The notes under the pieces: generated by a model
The model's input: only the letters and a program-made list of their open reading frames with translations
What the model was told of the DNA's origin: nothing
Databases searched by the model: none
Shown: positions 1 to 9,625 of the stretch, piece after piece
Numbering within the stretch: the first letter of the stretch is position 1
How the letters are laid out: every line of letters starts with the position of its first letter
Program-made: the position numbers and the translations under genes
NCBI GenBank assembly: GCA_021396245.1
Contig: WNYE01000156.1
Location: 1 to 41,356 of the forward strand
From: Sporothrix humicola
Taxonomy: Eukaryota > Ascomycota > Sordariomycetes > Ophiostomatales > Ophiostomataceae
Length of the DNA: 41,356 bases
Direction of reading: 5' to 3'

Positions 1-71
1 GGGGCTTTTTTTTTTTTTAAAATTTTAGATTTTTCAAAATTTTAATATTTTTTTTTTTTTTTTAAAAAATT

Positions 72-109
<38 letters not shown>

Positions 110-114
110 CTATT

Positions 115-159
<45 letters not shown>

Positions 160-170
160 AGAAATTTGCC
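1..170. repeat. A/T homopolymer tract at window edge
   Basis: Long runs of T and then A, including one A run of roughly 40 bases, are interrupted only by short G/C islands. There is no coding potential. It may be a true low-complexity tract or partly an assembly-edge artefact; sequence alone cannot separate these. The stretch from 171 to 622 is ordinary AT-leaning intergenic DNA in which I see no gene; its right part is probably the 3' UTR of the gene ending at 623. Confidence 0.6.
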
Positions 171-622
171 GAAAATAAATAGAGTAGAAACATATCAATA
201 GACGCATGTTAATACGAATCCATATTAACGGGACAATGGGTTCAAGATACACAATTTGATAACCGAGTTGATTCATTATTAGTTATCAAGACAAGGACAC
301 TTATCAAGAGATCACAGCCAAAAAGACGAGATACCAAATTAAAGTTGACATTTCACAATCTTCCTCTACACACAAAACACTTTCATTGGCAAGGGTTTGC
401 TGACAACATAAGACATAACTGGCATATATTCAAATCGTGAGATTCATTGCTGTAGCAGGGCATCCACATCATCAAACATGAGAAAGAAAGAGACAGCAGG
501 AACAAGAAAACAAAGAACGGGGGTAAACAGAAAAGAGGAGACGAGAACGACCAACAACAACAAAAACTAGTTGTTCATGTAGACAGACACCTGCCTAACT
601 CCGCTATCCCATTTTATCTCCT

Positions 623-1297
623 TTACTTCATCAGCTTCCACGACGCCGTCTCGTTCAGAATACGCGAGTACCACTGGTGCAGCTCCTCAATCCATGGCGG
701 CATGGGGCCCTTGTTGCCAGCAACCTTGCCTTCGCTCGAGAAGAACACACTCTTGACGCTCAGCTCGACCTGCTCGTTGGCCTTGTCGACGGTGGCGGCA
801 ATGACGAACAGGCCGTCCGAGGGACGCGGGCCACGCGTGCGCGGGGTGTCGCCGCAGCGGACGGTGATGGAGGTCGACGTCTTCTCGACAACTTCAAAAT
901 GGTCGGTGATTTGGGTGCCCTTGTCGTAGGCGGATGTCTGGAGGTCCTCAGTGTCCCACAGCTGGGTGGTAGTCTCGGGGCCGCGGTACTTGTATTCGAG
1001 GTACTTGCGCTGGACGGCAAAGCCAAGGCCGCCCCAGACACCACGGCAGAACGCGAGGGCCAGGTCGCCGTCCTTTTTCAGCAGCTCGGGGTTGATCTTG
1101 CTCAGGGGCACGCGCTTGACGCAAATGTCCTGTGTGACGGGGTTGCGCGCCGGGTTGTGTTTCTTGTAGACGCTGGAGTTCCAGACAGGGTCGGCCGGGG
1201 GAACGGGAGAGATAACCGGGTTGCGGGCGGCCAGGTAGGCGGCGAAGGTCGAGGTGCCGAGAAGGCCCGTGAAGACAGTTGAGCGAACGAGGCCCAT
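623..1297 (-). CDS. Conserved fungal protein of unknown function, 224 aa
   Basis: This single-exon gene encodes 224 residues. I chose the ATG at 1297 (protein starts MGLVRSTVFTGLLG) because the 152 codons upstream in the same frame are Cys-rich, low-complexity leader-like sequence. Residues 5-20 are hydrophobic and could be a membrane anchor or a mitochondrial-type N-terminus. The rest is soluble in character, with motifs such as PARNPVTQDICVKRVPL, FCRGVWGGLGFAVQRKYL and ITDHFEVVEKT. From memory these resemble a family of small uncharacterised proteins widespread in Pezizomycotina, but I know no function for it. Nothing visible links it to siderophore metabolism, and it may mark the region outside the cluster. 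Confidence 0.75.
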   Translation of the reverse strand: MGLVRSTVFTGLLGTSTFAAYLAARNPVISPVPPADPVWNSSVYKKHNPARNPVTQDICVKRVPLSKINPELLKKDGDLALAFCRGVWGGLGFAVQRKYLEYKYRGPETTTQLWDTEDLQTSAYDKGTQITDHFEVVEKTSTSITVRCGDTPRTRGPRPSDGLFVIAATVDKANEQVELSVKSVFFSSEGKVAGNKGPMPPWIEELHQWYSRILNETASWKLMK

Positions 1298-1835
1298 ATT
1301 GTGAGGAGGGGGGATGTCGGATAGAGGTGAGGAGAGGTCGAGTACGTGGGTGAGGTTTGTGTGAGTGTCGTCGCAGAGATTGTCGCGACGTCGTGAGTGG
1401 TGTGGCGGGGAAACAAGAAGCGTCAGATTGGTCGGCAAAGATGTGAAGGGTCCAAATGAACAGGAACTCAGAAAAAAGGCGCGCGGTATCATGCTGCGAT
1501 TTGGCGCTAGTCCAGAATGGGAAGTGTCACAGATGGCGTGCAGGGCAGGAGCCAGCCAGATTGCGGGGCCCCTGAGGCTAGGGGCACCTGCCGATTGGAG
1601 GGGCAGTTCCCAATTGTCAAGTGCCTGCCGAAAACAACAACAAAAACAAAAACAGCAGCATCGTTCCTTCCTACAACGGCAATGCATGGCCGGAAAATGC
1701 AACGACATCACTGGAAAATACGGGACAGAAGAAAGGACGACAGTTGAACACATCTACTTACAATCCAGCATACACGACAACCCACCTAGAGCTACACGCG
1801 ACAGGTGTTCTTACGAGCCCCTCCCCGACACTTCC
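1298..1835. other. Intergenic spacer, unknown gene / Atg22-like gene
   Basis: About 540 bp separate the start of the unknown gene from the stop of the Atg22-like gene. The spacer holds the promoter and leader of the former and the 3' UTR of the latter, both on the minus strand. A CAA/AAC-rich patch lies near 1635-1665. Open frames here are low-complexity and I do not consider any of them real. Confidence 0.5.
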
Positions 1836-3638
1836 TTACGATACCTCTCCACCCTCCTCCCCGACCAGCGGAGTTTGCGCGTCTTCGACACCGCGTGTCA
1901 CATCCACCCACAAATACAAACACAGAGCCACGAGAATGACAAGCAGGTTGGGAAGCATCGGGTAGCGCAGGTTGTGCGTTTTGTCCTGGATGACGCCCTG
2001 GACGAGCGGGTTGATCCAGCCGATGAGCAGATCCAGCGTGATCTCCAGGCCAAAGAACAGCGCCTCGCTGCCGACAGGGATGAAGTAGGAATAGAGCATG
2101 CGATTGTATGCACGCAACGCGCTGCTCGTGCTGTTGAACAAGAACTGGGCAATCCAGAACTCGGGAACGTACTTGTAGCCAATGGGGACGCGGCTGCTGA
2201 TGCCCAGCGTGCCCCACAGGACGCACAAGATCTGGACGCCGAAGAAACCGTACGCCCAGTACTTGACGGCGTTTCCCATTTGACCAGAAGCTTTGGCCGA
2301 TGTCATGGTCCGTGAGAACGCCAACATCCACGACAGCGACCCGATGCACGCAAAGATCACAGCCGTGAACGAATACACCGTGTAGACGCTGCTGCCCGAA
2401 GTGAGACCGGCCGTTTCAAGAAACAGGGGGCTGAGCAAGCCGTTGAAATTTCCCGAGCCCGTGTTCCACAAGATCCAACCAAGACAAAGCTTGAATGCCT
2501 GGGGATACCGCGGGACGGCGCTGACCAGCGTGAGCCAGTTGCGTGCCGGCAGGAGAAACACGTTCTGGTTCTTGGGGCGGGGCTTGCCAGGAACATTTGG
2601 CAGAAGAATATGCCCAACGATGGCAATGACGACTGGAGGTGGGAGGCGAGATCAGTTACTGCATTCCAAGTGGGAGCATGGTCGACACGCCAGGAGGGGA
2701 CTCTCCAACTTACTCGTTATGGCACCAGCGATCGTGATGGCGAGAAAGTAGCTGGAGTTCCGGTAAGTATCAACGACGCAGGCTGAAACAACGATCCATA
2801 GAGATCCGGAAACCCCAACTCACCTCTGATACCCGGCTGTCCGGTAGCTGCCTTTTGTGTACACGAGGATGACACCTATTAGAAGGGCGACAAGGCCGCC
2901 GGCATTGCCAGAGATCAGACCCAGCACGCTGACTCTGCTGCCCTTGATGTAGGCGCGGGGACTCTGGGCGCTTGACTGAACAATGTCTTGTGGACTCGGC
3001 CGCGACAGACCGACAGATCGCATGAATATGGGAACATACGAGCCCTCAATCACCTGGTACACGCCCTGAAGCGTGGTCAGGGCACAGTAGAGGCCAGAAA
3101 TCGTGGTCAGATTGCTGTATGACTGATGGGCAAGACCCGCAAAGGGCAGTGCCAATGCGCCAAAGATGTAAATGGCGCCCATCAGCATCGGCTTGCGGTA
3201 GTGCGCGTAGTCGGCCGCGCCGGCAACAATAATGGACACGATGCCTTCGAGGGCCCGTCCAATGGCGCGGAGGTAGAGCAAGTAACTGAGGTAGTCAATA
3301 TCTCTACTGCCAAATCTGACAAGACACGAAATGGTGCCTCGCGTGGCACATGCTTTATCAGAACCCGGCACATGGCCAACGGCATTGGCAGTGGATTGGA
3401 TGCAAGCGCCAACGTAGTTGAAAACCATTGAGCTGGTTGGCCCTGTTGAGAAACACAGAACCAGCCAGCCCCAAAGTGCACATCGAGTGCTCAGAGGAGC
3501 AGCATCGATGGTGTGTGGAACAGTCTCTCGTTCGTCTTGCTGAGACCGAATCGCATTGGCATCTGCTGTATCCCCAGCGCTGTTAACGGAGCTTGCTGTC
3601 GACAGAGGGGCGATTTTGCTGCTGGTTTTTGGATCCAT
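1836..3638 (-). CDS. Atg22-like MFS vacuolar efflux protein
   Basis: The Atg22 family exports amino acids from the fungal vacuole after autophagy. Predicted exons are 3638-2824, 2751-2714 and 2632-1836, with introns of 72 nt (gtgagt..ctccag) and 81 nt (gtaagt..ctccag), giving 549 residues. The 2751 acceptor was chosen because the nearer CAG at 2783 shifts the frame into a stop. Family features include the polar N-terminus before RCALWGWLVLCFSTGP, CLVRFGSRDIDYLSYLLYL, ADYAHYRKPMLM, IEGSYVPIFMRSVG, then LLPARNW, QAFKLCLGWILWNTG and FIPVGSEALFFGLEITLD. About 12 hydrophobic segments are expected. Atg22-like paralogues are common in fungi, so this need not be the canonical Atg22. Vacuolar location and substrate are inferred. 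It lies left of the siderophore genes and is not obviously co-regulated. Confidence 0.8.
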
Positions 3639-5166
3639 GGTGATTTGGGATGTGACAAGGCAAAAGATACGATAACTGAAAGCAATCTACAACAACATGA
3701 GGATGTCTACGTGGGTATTTATACCGAAACTGTTTAATTCCCTCCCAGATGAAGTCCACTGAAGCACATCCTACCGTGAAAGGCATACCGCGATGATCCT
3801 TTCCAGCCAGCCTCACTCCTTCATGACCAGCGCCCGCTCGCAAATGAAATAAAAATAAAATAAAATAAAATAAAATAAGAAGGGGATAGGAATGATTCCA
3901 CACGCCGACATGGTCAACTGAATGCATGTGGCCGGCCAAGAAAGACTTCCGCCAGTGGTCTGCTCTTTGATTCTTGATATCCTGCAATTCTTCATATTCG
4001 GCCCCGGGCCCACAAATGCAACCCGGACGTATCATGCTCAATCTTGCTCAACTACTAATGGTCGACCAGGCCACACTCCAAGATCCCACGTTCAATTCAT
4101 GTATTAACACACAAATAAAAATTTCTCTTTTAGTCCCATGCTTTTGAAATTTTGTTGTTGCTGCCACCCTCCAAGTCTGAGTCTGACATGGAGGTTCCGA
4201 TGCATGTTAGATGCAGATGCTTCTCCTCCGTCCCCGGAATGTCTTGTGCAGCTTCTTCCAGCGCACCTATTATCTTGACGGCCCAGAAGGATCTTCCTGG
4301 TCTCATTTGTCATGGACGTACTGCTCTCACAGATCAAGGCAAGGCTGCTCCAAGTAGTGTGGCCCCGTCTACCAGGACCTTGTGTCGTAGTGGGATACAT
4401 TGCCTCCGTATATGATACTCAAAGAACAGTTGTCTGCTATGCGGTATGTAGTTATCAGTAACAAATATAGATACCTCTCGCATCGAAGGTCAAGGACCGA
4501 TGTGCATGCTGAGCTCAAACTCCTCTATGGTAAACTCTAGAGGAGATATACTGATGTGGGTTCATACAAGATGATTGATTGTGCATGACGGAAGTCAATG
4601 AGGAAGAAGTTAAGACGAAATAAAAAGTCCAAGCCAGAACAGGTTAACACCGTTCATGTCTCGTTTACTCTTTACTGAAGACGGACATAATTGCATATGT
4701 AAAGAAAATTCCATACGCACATTCAATAAAAAGGGGCCCATGGTCCTGAGGTAGTGATGTTGTGGCCGGTAGCACAACGGCAGCGAAATTCTTTTACCGC
4801 ATCTCGTTGATTGGCCGATGTGACTGTACTGGTGTGTGTGAGGAAGTGATGAAAGACAGCCAGCAACCTTAAAACCCGGGGTCTGGTATTGGTTAAAAGC
4901 CGACAAATAGCAGAGGGCACATGTAACCACAAGAGAACCCAAAACAAGGCCAAAAAAAAAAAAAAGAAGAATGAAAAAAAAAAAGAATGAACAAAAGAAG
5001 GGCAGAAAAGCAGAGAGAACAGATACCACGCAATTGCGTGCCATGATTGTTTAGTTTTAACTCGAGCCTCAATTTATTAAACAAAATCATCATTTTCTTC
5101 TGAAAAACAACAGTCTCGTGCCATGCCAGCCAAAATCATGTTCTAGAGCACCCCTGGTGAAATATC
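3639..5166. other. Gene-free spacer of about 1.5 kb
   Basis: This stretch holds the promoter of the Atg22-like gene on its left and the 3' flank of the peroxiredoxin gene on its right. I see no supported gene. An (AAAAT)n microsatellite spans about 3845-3879, and an A-rich tract about 4951-4984. A near-match to an iron-GATA site (TTATCAGTA) occurs near 4452 but differs from consensus. Short open frames near 4600-5040 encode Phe-rich low-complexity strings and are rejected. Confidence 0.55.
3845..3879. repeat. (AAAAT)n microsatellite
   Basis: About six near-perfect copies of AAAAT lie in the spacer upstream of the Atg22-like gene. This is a simple-sequence tract with no evident function. Confidence 0.85.
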
Positions 5167-5884
5167 TTAAAGTGCCTTGGCCCAGTTGAGAGCCACTTCG
5201 GGGTCCAGTCTCTGGGTGTAGTCGGGGTCCACAAAAGCGTTCTGGACGATGCCAGCCTTGTTCACCAGCAGCGTGGTGGGAACAGGAACTTCAAACGAGC
5301 TGTCCCCGTTGCGCTCAGGAAGATTGTGGCCGAACTTTTCGAAAATGGGGCGGAGACTGTCGGGCTGCTGCCAGACAATGCCAAGCTTGCGGGCAAAGCC
5401 ATTGCCGACGTCAGAGAGAACGGGAAACTTAAGCTCGAGCTTCTCGGTGGTGGTCAGCGAGGTGTCGGGTAGTTCTGGCGAGATGGCTACAAGCGTGACG
5501 CCGAGTGCCTCAAATTCCTGGATGCGGTTCTGGAGGTGGCGCAGAGAAATATTGCAGAACGGGCACCACGATCCACGGTAGAATGTGATGCTGTACGTGG
5601 GTTAGTATACACATATTTTTGGAGAGAATATCGGAGTAGATACGGGGGTCAACGACATACAGGATAGCTCCCTTGGAGAGGAGGTCTTTTGAAGACACTG
5701 GTTTTCCAGTAGCATCCCTCAATTCAAAGTCCGGCAGGGGCTGTCCCTCTTGGATAACGCCGCTGCGGTCAAACGTGGAGATGATGTCGTCTCGGGCGGC
5801 GTTGATGGGGATCTTGGCGAAGTCTGGCGCATTTTGCTGAAATCCAGCAAGAACGGCTGACGTCTCTTCTTTGATGCTGGGCAT
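5167..5884 (-). CDS. AhpC/TSA-family peroxiredoxin-like protein, 215 aa
   Basis: This is a thioredoxin-fold peroxidase or disulfide oxidoreductase. Two exons, 5884-5661 and 5590-5167, flank a 70-nt intron (gtatgt..gtacag) and encode 215 residues starting MPSIKEETSAVLAG. The intron is needed to complete the active site: the second exon opens with ITFYRGSWCPFCN, placing CxxC cysteines at about residues 84 and 87. The N-terminal part contains PLPDFELRDATGKPVS, the usual opening strand of AhpC/TSA proteins, and LPDTSLTTTEKLELKFPVLSD follows the active site. No signal peptide is seen, so it is probably cytosolic. It is divergent from the Zn2Cys6 gene across about 800 bp. A link to iron handling through hydroperoxide detoxification is only inferred. 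It could also be an ordinary flanking housekeeping gene. Confidence 0.85.
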
Positions 5885-6687
5885 TTTGAAGTCTGCGGGG
5901 TATGAATTTATGGTAAAATTGTAGTAGAGCCTTTGATTCTTGGTGGTGTCTGTTTTGTTGATGTAGATGGCTTGAAGCAAACCAACCACCACATCAGAGA
6001 CGGAACACGAAGGGGATATATATACATATCTATGAGAACAGAGCCGCTTAGTTTGAGTACTGTGACAGAAGCAAAAAAAAGCCCAGACGGGATAATTACG
6101 GATGCAGGCAGATTGGTGTGAATATGTCGTAGAATTGGTGTGGTACAACTTTTACAAAAGATCTGATTTGGTCAGAACCATATCGACAAATGCGTTATGC
6201 GCAAAAATAGAACGGACGGGCCGCTGTAATACGGCGTATTACGGCGAATTACCCCCGGCTTCTGTAAGTCAACTGTAGGGCGCAAATGGCATTTCAATGG
6301 CATTTCCACGCCCTGAGAATCCCGTTTGGGTCACGTTTAGGGACGAAGGAAGGCGCTAACTGCTGCACTCCAGCGTCGTTTTGGCGGCAACCCCGCTAGA
6401 TCCCGCTCCAACCTCGCTGCCTCATAAAGCTCGTGGTCTCTCGCACGAACTCGGACGAACTCGCCCGATCTTCCACTAATCAGTGAATAAAGGGGAGAGA
6501 GCCGTTCTGCATCTCGGACTCGGAGGACACCTCTTGATAAAACCACGATTCATCAACAATTATGCACAAAACCGCATCACGGAAGAGAAACAGCTTGACC
6601 CCAAAATAAAATAACTACTTTTCTACATATCGAGGACTTGTTTTTACCCCCGGATAGAGAAATATTTCTCATGCAACAGCCGACATC
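5885..6687. promoter_or_regulatory. Divergent promoter, peroxiredoxin / Zn2Cys6 regulator
   Basis: About 800 bp separate the two start codons. The interval includes a run of CGG triplets at 6213-6244 and an inverted repeat at 6226-6242 (separate entry). No match to RATCWGATAA is seen here, unlike the promoters at the other end of the locus. Short open frames in both directions look non-coding. Confidence 0.5.
6226..6242. promoter_or_regulatory. Perfect inverted repeat with CGG triplets
   Basis: GTAATAC-GGC-GTATTAC is a perfect 7-bp palindrome with a 3-bp spacer, followed at once by a partial copy (GGCGAATTAC). CGG triplets, the half-site of Zn2Cys6 proteins, occur at about 6213, 6217, 6232 and 6242. 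It lies about 450 bp upstream of a Zn2Cys6 gene, so an autoregulatory or operator site is possible. This is inference from motif and position only. Confidence 0.4.
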
Positions 6688-9093
6688 ATGGAGACCGACC
6701 GCACCCCACCGAAACGAATGCGCCTGGGCACGCGCAGCTGCACCGAATGCCGCCGCCGAAAGGTCAGGTGTGTATTCCAAGAGGGCAGCACATCATGCGT
6801 TGCATGCACCCTTCACAGTGTTCCATGCCAGGCCCAGCAAGGTGCCGTGCCCTCGGCAAGAATAACCTCCGCCAATAATGAACATAACGGACCGGCTCGG
6901 AGCGAGGAACACGGCAAAGACGGCACGTCTCTGTCGCTCCTCAAGAAACTCGACGAGATGGAACGCATGATTAAGCAGATACGAGGACGCAGCGATAATT
7001 CTCAAACGACTGGAGCCAGTAACACTGCCGGAAGCACATCATTGCCGTCGAGCAATGCGTCTGGCTCGGACGTGTTCGGAGAAACGGAGCGAGTCCGCCA
7101 GCCATCAACATCAACATCAACCACTGGAACAACCCCATCGTCAATGCCCAATACAGGATATGCCAATGCCAGCACGGACAGAAGTGGAATTGAAATCTCC
7201 AACAGCAGCGCCACGGATGCACTGGATTCTTTTGGCAACACCCCGTTGGTCTCACTTTTCCGAGATGCTCTGCGTCTGCCCCATGGCCAACCGGAGCCAA
7301 CGTCTCCCACGTCTCAATCGAACGGACCAGCACTGCTGCAACAGTCTTTCGTGCCTGGCTTCTCACCGAAGAAGTTGCTCTCGGATGCATGTCTTCTCGC
7401 AGTCATCGAGGCCACGACCATATGCTTTGCCGTCTTTCCGCCCTGTTCCTTTTTCAAGCCCCCAGAAACGGCCCCCCATTCAATCACACCTCCCACTCTA
7501 AACACGTCCGATGCCAGCGCCATTGCAGCCGACATCCGCGCTGCTATCTGGTCCGACAATGCCGATGCTGCCGCCAGGGCTCTTCTCTGGACAGCACTCT
7601 GCATTTTTGACCTTCCACGGTCTTGGACGGGCCAGTACGCCGAGCTCTCCAGTGGCAACACCCAAACCCTTATCGATATGTACCGTCGCCAAGCAACAAG
7701 AATGCTTTCGGCTTCGTCTGAGAATGGCGACTGCACACGACACGGTATCGAGGCAAGGTGTCTGCTGGTGAAACTGAGCGTCGACCTGGGCCTTCCCAGA
7801 AAAGCGTGGCTTGCCGCTCGCAAGGCGGTCGGCGACTGTCTTCTTCTTGGATATCACCGTGCGGCTCGCCAGGACAAGCCCCATGAGCAGATCCTATGGC
7901 ATCTGGCGGTGCACACAGAAAGGGAAACGTGCATGATTCTGGGCATGCCGTCTTCCATTTCCAACCACACAGCTTGTCTCCTACCAACACTGCCGGCAGA
8001 CGAGCTAAAAATAATCCCGGCCTTTCGTCTTTTGCACGAGATGACGTCTCTTCTGGGCTCGGTGACGGACCACTACCAGATCATCATGGCACCACCGCCG
8101 CCAGGCTCTTTTCCTGTCATCACGGACAACCTCGGCCCAAACTACCCAAAGACCATCGAGCTGGACCAGGCCTGGGAAGCGTGCCGGCGGGTCATGCCGG
8201 CCGACTTTTGGAAGGATGACAGTTCGTCGATAATGTCCACAACCCTCAAGGGGATGGCCCCCGTCGACCTGTTCATCCGCCAGACGACCAAGTTGCGCTA
8301 CTACATCATTGGCCGCCACATCCACCTTCCCTACGCCCTCAAGGCCAACAAAGACCGACGCTATGCGTACAGCCGCACCGCTTGCCTTGAAGCATCACGT
8401 GGGATCATCTCTGCATATCAGGCACTCAGAATCCACGGCAGTGCTGAATGGTCGCCGTGTGGGATGCTTGATTTTGAGAGCTTCTCGGCAGCCATGGTGC
8501 TGGCCTTGGTCATTCTCCAGGACTCGTCAGATTCAGGAAGACAGGGGCCACGTCAACGAACCCAACAGGAGGAGGACGATTACTGCATGCTTGTCGAACT
8601 GTCTCTTGCATTTCGGAAGGCGCACTTGCTAAAGGGCAGCTGCACAGTGGCCCAACGTGCAGCCGATGTGATGGATATCATTCTTCCCATTCTCCAGGGC
8701 CAATATCGACGGTTGGCTAGAGCCGACTCTGGCAATGCTACGACGGCTGACCACGACATCCACATTCCCTTCTTTGGGCGACTTCGTGTCACTTTTCCCC
8801 GGACGGAGCCCACATCATCACCAAGGCATTCACTGTCTTCTCCTTCGACGTCCCTTGCCCATTTATCCGACGACATGGATGTGTCATACGCGACACAGTC
8901 GGCGCAGTCGGCTCAAACGTCTTTGTATGACACCCCATTGGTCCCGCCAACAATCGAATTCGGTGTGCCGTTCTGCAACCAGGAATTCCACTACAATTTT
9001 GATTTCAACCTGGAGCTGAATGCAGACTGGATGAATCCTGTTGACATGGGTATCTACGACTGGACGACAATGATGGCTCCAGGGCCAATGTAA
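6688..9093 (+). CDS. Zn2Cys6 transcription factor, 801 aa
   Basis: This is a fungal zinc-cluster regulator on a single open frame with the ATG at 6688. The N-terminal cluster has Cys at residues 18, 21, 28, 37, 40 and 47 (C-x2-C-x6-C-x8-C-x2-C-x6-C) within RSCTECRRRKVRC. A short helical heptad-like stretch (LLKKLDEMERMIKQI, about residues 83-97) follows and may mediate dimerisation. A Ser/Thr-rich linker leads to a helical middle region (about 220-560), typical of the fungal-specific transcription factor domain. The C-terminus is Ser- and acidic/aromatic-rich and could be an activation region. It is nuclear by family. It converges on the NRPS and is the only transcription factor in the window, so it is a candidate pathway regulator. 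Known siderophore regulators are GATA and HapX proteins, so this role is inference. Confidence 0.85.
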   Translation: METDRTPPKRMRLGTRSCTECRRRKVRCVFQEGSTSCVACTLHSVPCQAQQGAVPSARITSANNEHNGPARSEEHGKDGTSLSLLKKLDEMERMIKQIRGRSDNSQTTGASNTAGSTSLPSSNASGSDVFGETERVRQPSTSTSTTGTTPSSMPNTGYANASTDRSGIEISNSSATDALDSFGNTPLVSLFRDALRLPHGQPEPTSPTSQSNGPALLQQSFVPGFSPKKLLSDACLLAVIEATTICFAVFPPCSFFKPPETAPHSITPPTLNTSDASAIAADIRAAIWSDNADAAARALLWTALCIFDLPRSWTGQYAELSSGNTQTLIDMYRRQATRMLSASSENGDCTRHGIEARCLLVKLSVDLGLPRKAWLAARKAVGDCLLLGYHRAARQDKPHEQILWHLAVHTERETCMILGMPSSISNHTACLLPTLPADELKIIPAFRLLHEMTSLLGSVTDHYQIIMAPPPPGSFPVITDNLGPNYPKTIELDQAWEACRRVMPADFWKDDSSSIMSTTLKGMAPVDLFIRQTTKLRYYIIGRHIHLPYALKANKDRRYAYSRTACLEASRGIISAYQALRIHGSAEWSPCGMLDFESFSAAMVLALVILQDSSDSGRQGPRQRTQQEEDDYCMLVELSLAFRKAHLLKGSCTVAQRAADVMDIILPILQGQYRRLARADSGNATTADHDIHIPFFGRLRVTFPRTEPTSSPRHSLSSPSTSLAHLSDDMDVSYATQSAQSAQTSLYDTPLVPPTIEFGVPFCNQEFHYNFDFNLELNADWMNPVDMGIYDWTTMMAPGPM

Positions 9094-9625
9094 GAATATG
9101 TTTAATATTTTACGGTTCCGCTGTACTCCTGATTGTATTAGATTTTTCGTTAGATTTATGTGACACTATTAATGTATGTTGTATTGTATTGTATTGTATT
9201 TTTTTTTAATTTTTTTTACAACAATCTGCTTTCCCATTCTCTTTTTTTTTTTTAAACAAATTTAATCAAACAATGGTGCCCACAAATATTTCACATTGGA
9301 TACTAAATATGTCAGTCTTCTCATGATTATCTTGAACAAGATGATAACAATGATAATAACAATGGTAATTGAAATCAACTGAAGAAAGCATGATGGGAAT
9401 TGAAAATCTAAAAGTATGAAATCTATGAACGCCAAAAGCCAAACTAAAAAAAAGAACTGAAAACCCAAGCGACATTAACAAAATAATACAATCAATCAGA
9501 AGAGCGACAAATGAAACTAAATACTAAATATTTGCAACAAGAAAACAATGAAATAACAAATAACAATGGAAAGACAGAGATAGTAAACAGCAAAGAAGAT
9601 GCACCAACTCGCTTCAGATGATAGA
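9094..9625. other. Convergent 3' spacer, AT-rich
   Basis: About 530 bp between the stop codons of the Zn2Cys6 gene and the NRPS hold both 3' UTRs. Four copies of GTATT (9181-9200) run into poly-T. Several GATAA words occur near 9340-9360, but none matches the longer iron-GATA consensus. I see no gene. Confidence 0.55.

Noticed and set aside
623..1753. 376-aa open frame including 152 codons upstream of ATG 1297
   Set aside because: The upstream part is Cys/Ser-rich, with no protein-like pattern, and extends into probable promoter. The ATG at 1297 begins a coherent conserved-looking protein.
2783..2823. Short 40-nt intron in the Atg22-like gene, ending at the CAG at 2783
   Set aside because: The resulting frame meets a TGA within five codons. 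The acceptor at 2752 gives a continuous frame into YFLAITIAGAITIVIAIVG.
4610..5044. 144-aa minus-strand open frame
   Set aside because: Contains a poly-Phe stretch translated from an A-rich tract and shows no domain or conserved pattern.
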